From positions 20,488-84,487 of the forward strand of contig CAJNOL010001033.1 in assembly GCA_905250125.1 (NCBI GenBank): a DNA stretch of 64,000 bases, in the 5' to 3' direction. This document shows, piece by piece, positions 61,001-64,000 of the stretch. Numbering within the stretch: position 1 is the first letter of the stretch; the number at the start of each line of letters is the position of its first letter. Source of the DNA: Rotaria sordida. Its lineage: Eukaryota; Rotifera; Eurotatoria; Philodinida; Philodinidae. Both the position numbers and the translations under genes were made by a program. Below the pieces are notes generated by a model. That model was not told the DNA's origin. It worked only from the letters and a program-made list of their open reading frames with translations, and did no database searches.

Positions 61001-63716
61001 GTGATAGAAATTATGAATTAATGCTTTGAGTACGAATCTAACTACTAAATGAAATAAATATCAAATACCACTGATTTTGAAAATAGTTTCTATGATCAAA
61101 TTATATATTTCTCTTTACGTTTTACATTTAAAAAAGAAATCATTATTCAGATGAAAATATATATGCAAATGTTTATTTAACATTTGTCGTACGGTTACTT
61201 AGATGTAATTTAATATAAAATGGTTCATATATGAATGACATATATTTTACTTGTCTCATATAATACAATATATAACTTATTATCAACATATTTATGTTTA
61301 AATTAATATTATGACACTTGCTAATAGTCGTTCACATTTGTGGATCAGAAGATTTGTTTATTAGATGTCGCATATATATTCTTATTTGTTTCGAGAAAGA
61401 AAGCTTCAGTATTCTGAATGATAATTAATAAATAAGAATTTTCTCGCCTTTGTTTTGTTTCCGAGATTTTATTTTTAGTATCAATGAGAATATATGAGAA
61501 CGAGAGTGAAAATTTATTCTTCCAGATGATGATTTTCTTTAGATTTAATCGGAATGCATTTAATACCAACGAACGATGTCGAGACTTTGTCAATCTCTAC
61601 TTTATTTAGACAACATATCAAATTTACATATATCTAGATTGACTACTCACGAAAATCATAACTAGTTAATTATAAAAAGATAGAATGAAATCCTTAGGCT
61701 TCTTACATAAAACGGATTATGTAAATAAGCTCAAGTATTTGTCTATAGTTTCTATCACAACTCATGTCATGTCAATTTTAATCAGAATTCTATCAATAAC
61801 AAGCATAATCTATTGTGCATGTGGATTTTTCAGTTATTTTTTTTTTGTTTGTTGAGAATATTTTCAAAAATAGATTTGTTATGTAAACTTGAGAAGACAA
61901 AATATATTACTTTAATAGTTTGTTAATAAATTTTAAAGAACAGTAAATAAACATTTATTTACCGTCATTTAAATTATAGGTAAGTATAGACATTGAAATA
62001 TGTTATGGTGTGATTCACTACTTTTTCTTCTTTTCTTTGTTTCCCTCCTTAGAGAACGTACTTAGTTCAAGGTACTTTGCTATCAATATGTCACAGAAAC
62101 CTTTAAGCACTTTACGAGTTTTACAGATGATATGTACGACATAGATGTAGGTACTATGCTTCTATCTTTTCTTCCAACTTCAGCTTAGGATCTAAAAGAT
62201 CGATGTAGAACAAGTAGTTCAATATGGAAGCAATGAAATAAATGGAAACGAAAGATCTTGCCAAAAAAAAACAAATCAAAATATTTGGTTGACGAGTTTA
62301 CATTTGATAATGTTGATAGAGCAGAAGCATCAATTAGAAATCAACGGTCAAAACATTATACGCACTATATAGAAGATAGAAGAACGGTTTATTACAGACC
62401 CAACAAAACTAAGTGTCGTTGACTTTAATGTAGAACAAGTATTTATCTTGTATATCATGCAGAAAGTGAAAAAAAAAGTTACTATTTATAAAACCGAAGC
62501 TATTCAGGTCGAAAAGGCACGATTACGTGACATAGTCGTGAGTAGAGTTGTGTTTACCAAGCAAGTAGCTTTTCCTTTTTGAATTAAGTGCAAAATACTA
62601 AGGTAAGTATTTATTTTTAAAAAAAAATCATTTTTTATTCTATTATTTAGATCAATTCGAACAACAGATTAGATAGTAAGTATCTTTTTCAAGTGAAGAA
62701 ATAATATTTCATGTGTTTAATGGGGAGGAAGGCATAAGTCCTTCCTTCTTCAGGAAGTGGAGGCGTATGTGGGCACGATACCATATCACGTCATATTTAA
62801 TTGTGTACGGTCCAGAGATTTCAATAAGTTGGATTCGATCGAAGAAAATTGACTCATGAGGTTGTAGATAAACGAACATTCTAGCAAAGTTTGGAGGTTA
62901 GATGTGGATGGGTTTCTCATTTTAAGGAATTAGCTGTTCGGACGACACTCTAGAAATAAGTATTATATTTTTTCTCAGAAGTTAAATGTGCAAATTAAGA
63001 AATATGTTTTACTATTGTATAGAACTCAGCTTGGAAATTCAGAAAATGTACTTGCTAGTTTCTTTGAGGGTTGTAACAAAGTTATTTATATCATTAGATA
63101 GACTATTTCGACGTATATTTCCATATATTTAAATCTTGAAAAAGTGCGATTTTCATTTTTACCCAAATGTTCGCTAGATTCACATTGTGAGGAGGGCAGA
63201 TAAAAAAAATGCGATTTGTACCTGGACGTCCGTAATGGATAACCCTTATCTGTAGGAGATATTTAACATTAGAAAAAAATCTCTCACTTACAGATTTCAT
63301 CTAATTGAAAATAGCAGGGTAGCATGAAATTTTTTTGAAGAACTATTTCTATAAAAATATATACTATATTACGCACATAAATATTAGACACACATAAAAG
63401 TAAAATATTAACGATGTATATTTGCACTTTGAGTGAATATTTACGCCTATGGTAACCTATTATATGATATTCAAATAGGAAACATGGTGTGTGTGTTTCG
63501 TCATATTTATTCTGTTTCTTTTTATGTATGAATAATTAAACAAAAGAGAGTGCTCTATATAATAATACGTGTAATTATCGAATACTTTAGACAGTTTTAT
63601 TTTATAACTTCTCATGAAGCGACCCAAATTGCCTAGCAATCCTATAGAATTATTCATAACGACAATCTGTAAAAGTATTAGAACATATATTGGTGATGTT
63701 TGGTCAAAATTAATAG
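58098..63716. other. Intergenic region, 5.6 kb, almost empty
   Basis: AT-rich DNA with microsatellites ((ta)n near 60490 and 60680-60705, ttc/ctt runs near 59860-59885) and no supported gene. Open frames at 58657-59066, 59354-59560, 61345-61593 and 63103-63300 are hydrophobic or low-complexity and lack motifs. One short coding relic at 62288-62422 is listed separately. The upstream control region of the disordered-protein gene should lie near 58.1-59 kb. Confidence 0.45.
62288..62422 (+). pseudogene. Short coding relic, ~44 codons
   Basis: The plus frame reads VDEFTFDNVDRAEASIRNQR then KHYTHYIEDRRTVYYRPNK before a stop, with codon use like a real gene and no visible start or partner exon. 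The aromatic pattern with Lys/Arg vaguely recalls zinc-binding FLYWCH- or MULE-type modules, but no ligand set is complete. Probably a fragment of a decayed gene or transposon. Confidence 0.3.
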
Positions 63717-63947
63717 GAAAAAAAGAGATCAGCAAGAACCACTTGATAACTCAAGACCAAAACTATCCAAAAGATCTTCTGAAAAACATTTAAAAAAATC
63801 AATGGAGAAAACTCTACGAACAAACAATTCTATACAACGAACACATTCCAAGACCTACAAAAATATCAATGAATTAAATAAGAATGGATGTTCTGAAAAG
63901 AAAAAAAAATCGTTTTTCTCGCTTCGTACATCGTCGTTTTCGAAGAA
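63717..63947 (+). CDS. Exon of a gene leaving the window
   Basis: An open segment is bounded by a plausible acceptor (aaaattaatag) and a strong donor (cgaagaa|gtaagc). It encodes a very basic Lys/Ser/Thr-rich sequence (KKRDQQEPLDNSRPKLSKRS, HLKKSMEKTLRTNNSIQ, KKKKSFFSLRTSSFSKK). No domain is recognisable. It is likely an internal or early exon of a plus-strand gene continuing past 64000. The 5' exon was not found. Confidence 0.45.
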
Positions 63948-64000
63948 GTAAGCTTCTATTTTTTCCTACGTTCAAAACTGTTATATTTTTATATCATATT

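Noticed and set aside
1-64000. tRNA, rRNA, CRISPR arrays, retrovirus-like or Polinton-like elements
   Set aside because: A scan by eye for B-box-like sequence, regularly spaced repeats, and reverse transcriptase, integrase, capsid or protein-primed polymerase motifs gave nothing supportable.

Overview
The window looks like nuclear DNA of a small invertebrate, most likely a rotifer and probably a bdelloid. This placement is inferred from the sequence alone. The DNA is strongly AT-rich. Conserved animal genes are cut by many introns of only about 50-70 bases (GT...AG), and codons favour A/T at the third position. Most start codons sit a few to a few dozen bases after a T-rich tract ending in AG, with no obvious donor nearby. 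That is what spliced-leader trans-splicing, reported in bdelloid rotifers, would leave, although ordinary introns in 5' leaders could give the same picture.

Layout. 0.4-1.7 kb (+): a BEN-domain gene with an unresolved 5' part. 4.26-5.42 kb (+): a K-Ras-like GTPase. 5.91-8.18 kb (+): a TMEM230 orthologue. 9.40-9.58 kb (+): a tiny conserved cysteine-rich protein. 10.66-24.47 kb (+): three tightly packed genes, LAMTOR1, a UAS-only paralogue of FAF1, and full-length FAF1, with gaps of only 168 and 139 bases between coding regions. 26.28-27.36 kb (-): an unrecognised secreted cysteine-rich protein. 33.03-35.06 kb (+): a membrane-anchored alkaline-phosphatase-superfamily phosphodiesterase. 36.15-38.23 kb: a decayed Tc1/mariner element with TIRs of about 210 bp. 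38.51-39.66 kb (-): a secreted single-exon protein. 42.37-48.30 kb (-): Ku80 (XRCC5). 48.56-52.97 kb (-): a PiT-type sodium/phosphate symporter (SLC20A), 262 bases upstream of Ku80. 56.50-58.01 kb (-): a large disordered protein. 63.7 kb: one exon of a gene that leaves the window.

The flanks carry conserved, intron-rich housekeeping genes. The middle (about 24.5-42 kb) is gene-poor and holds lineage-specific genes, the Tc1/mariner element and long imperfect palindromes. At least seven MITE-like foldback units lie in large introns and intergenic DNA. A separate dispersed repeat of about 250 bp occurs twice in the same orientation, once in an SLC20A intron and once downstream.

The conserved genes act in growth signalling (Ras, Ragulator), ubiquitin/p97 handling (FAF1), membrane trafficking (TMEM230), phosphate uptake (SLC20A) and double-strand-break repair (Ku80). 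The most notable structural points are the two candidate operon-like clusters, the FAF1 duplicate that lost its UBA and UBX ends, and a likely foreign-derived phosphodiesterase domain joined to a eukaryotic membrane anchor. I found no rRNA, tRNA or CRISPR array, and recognised no retroviral or Polinton-like element.
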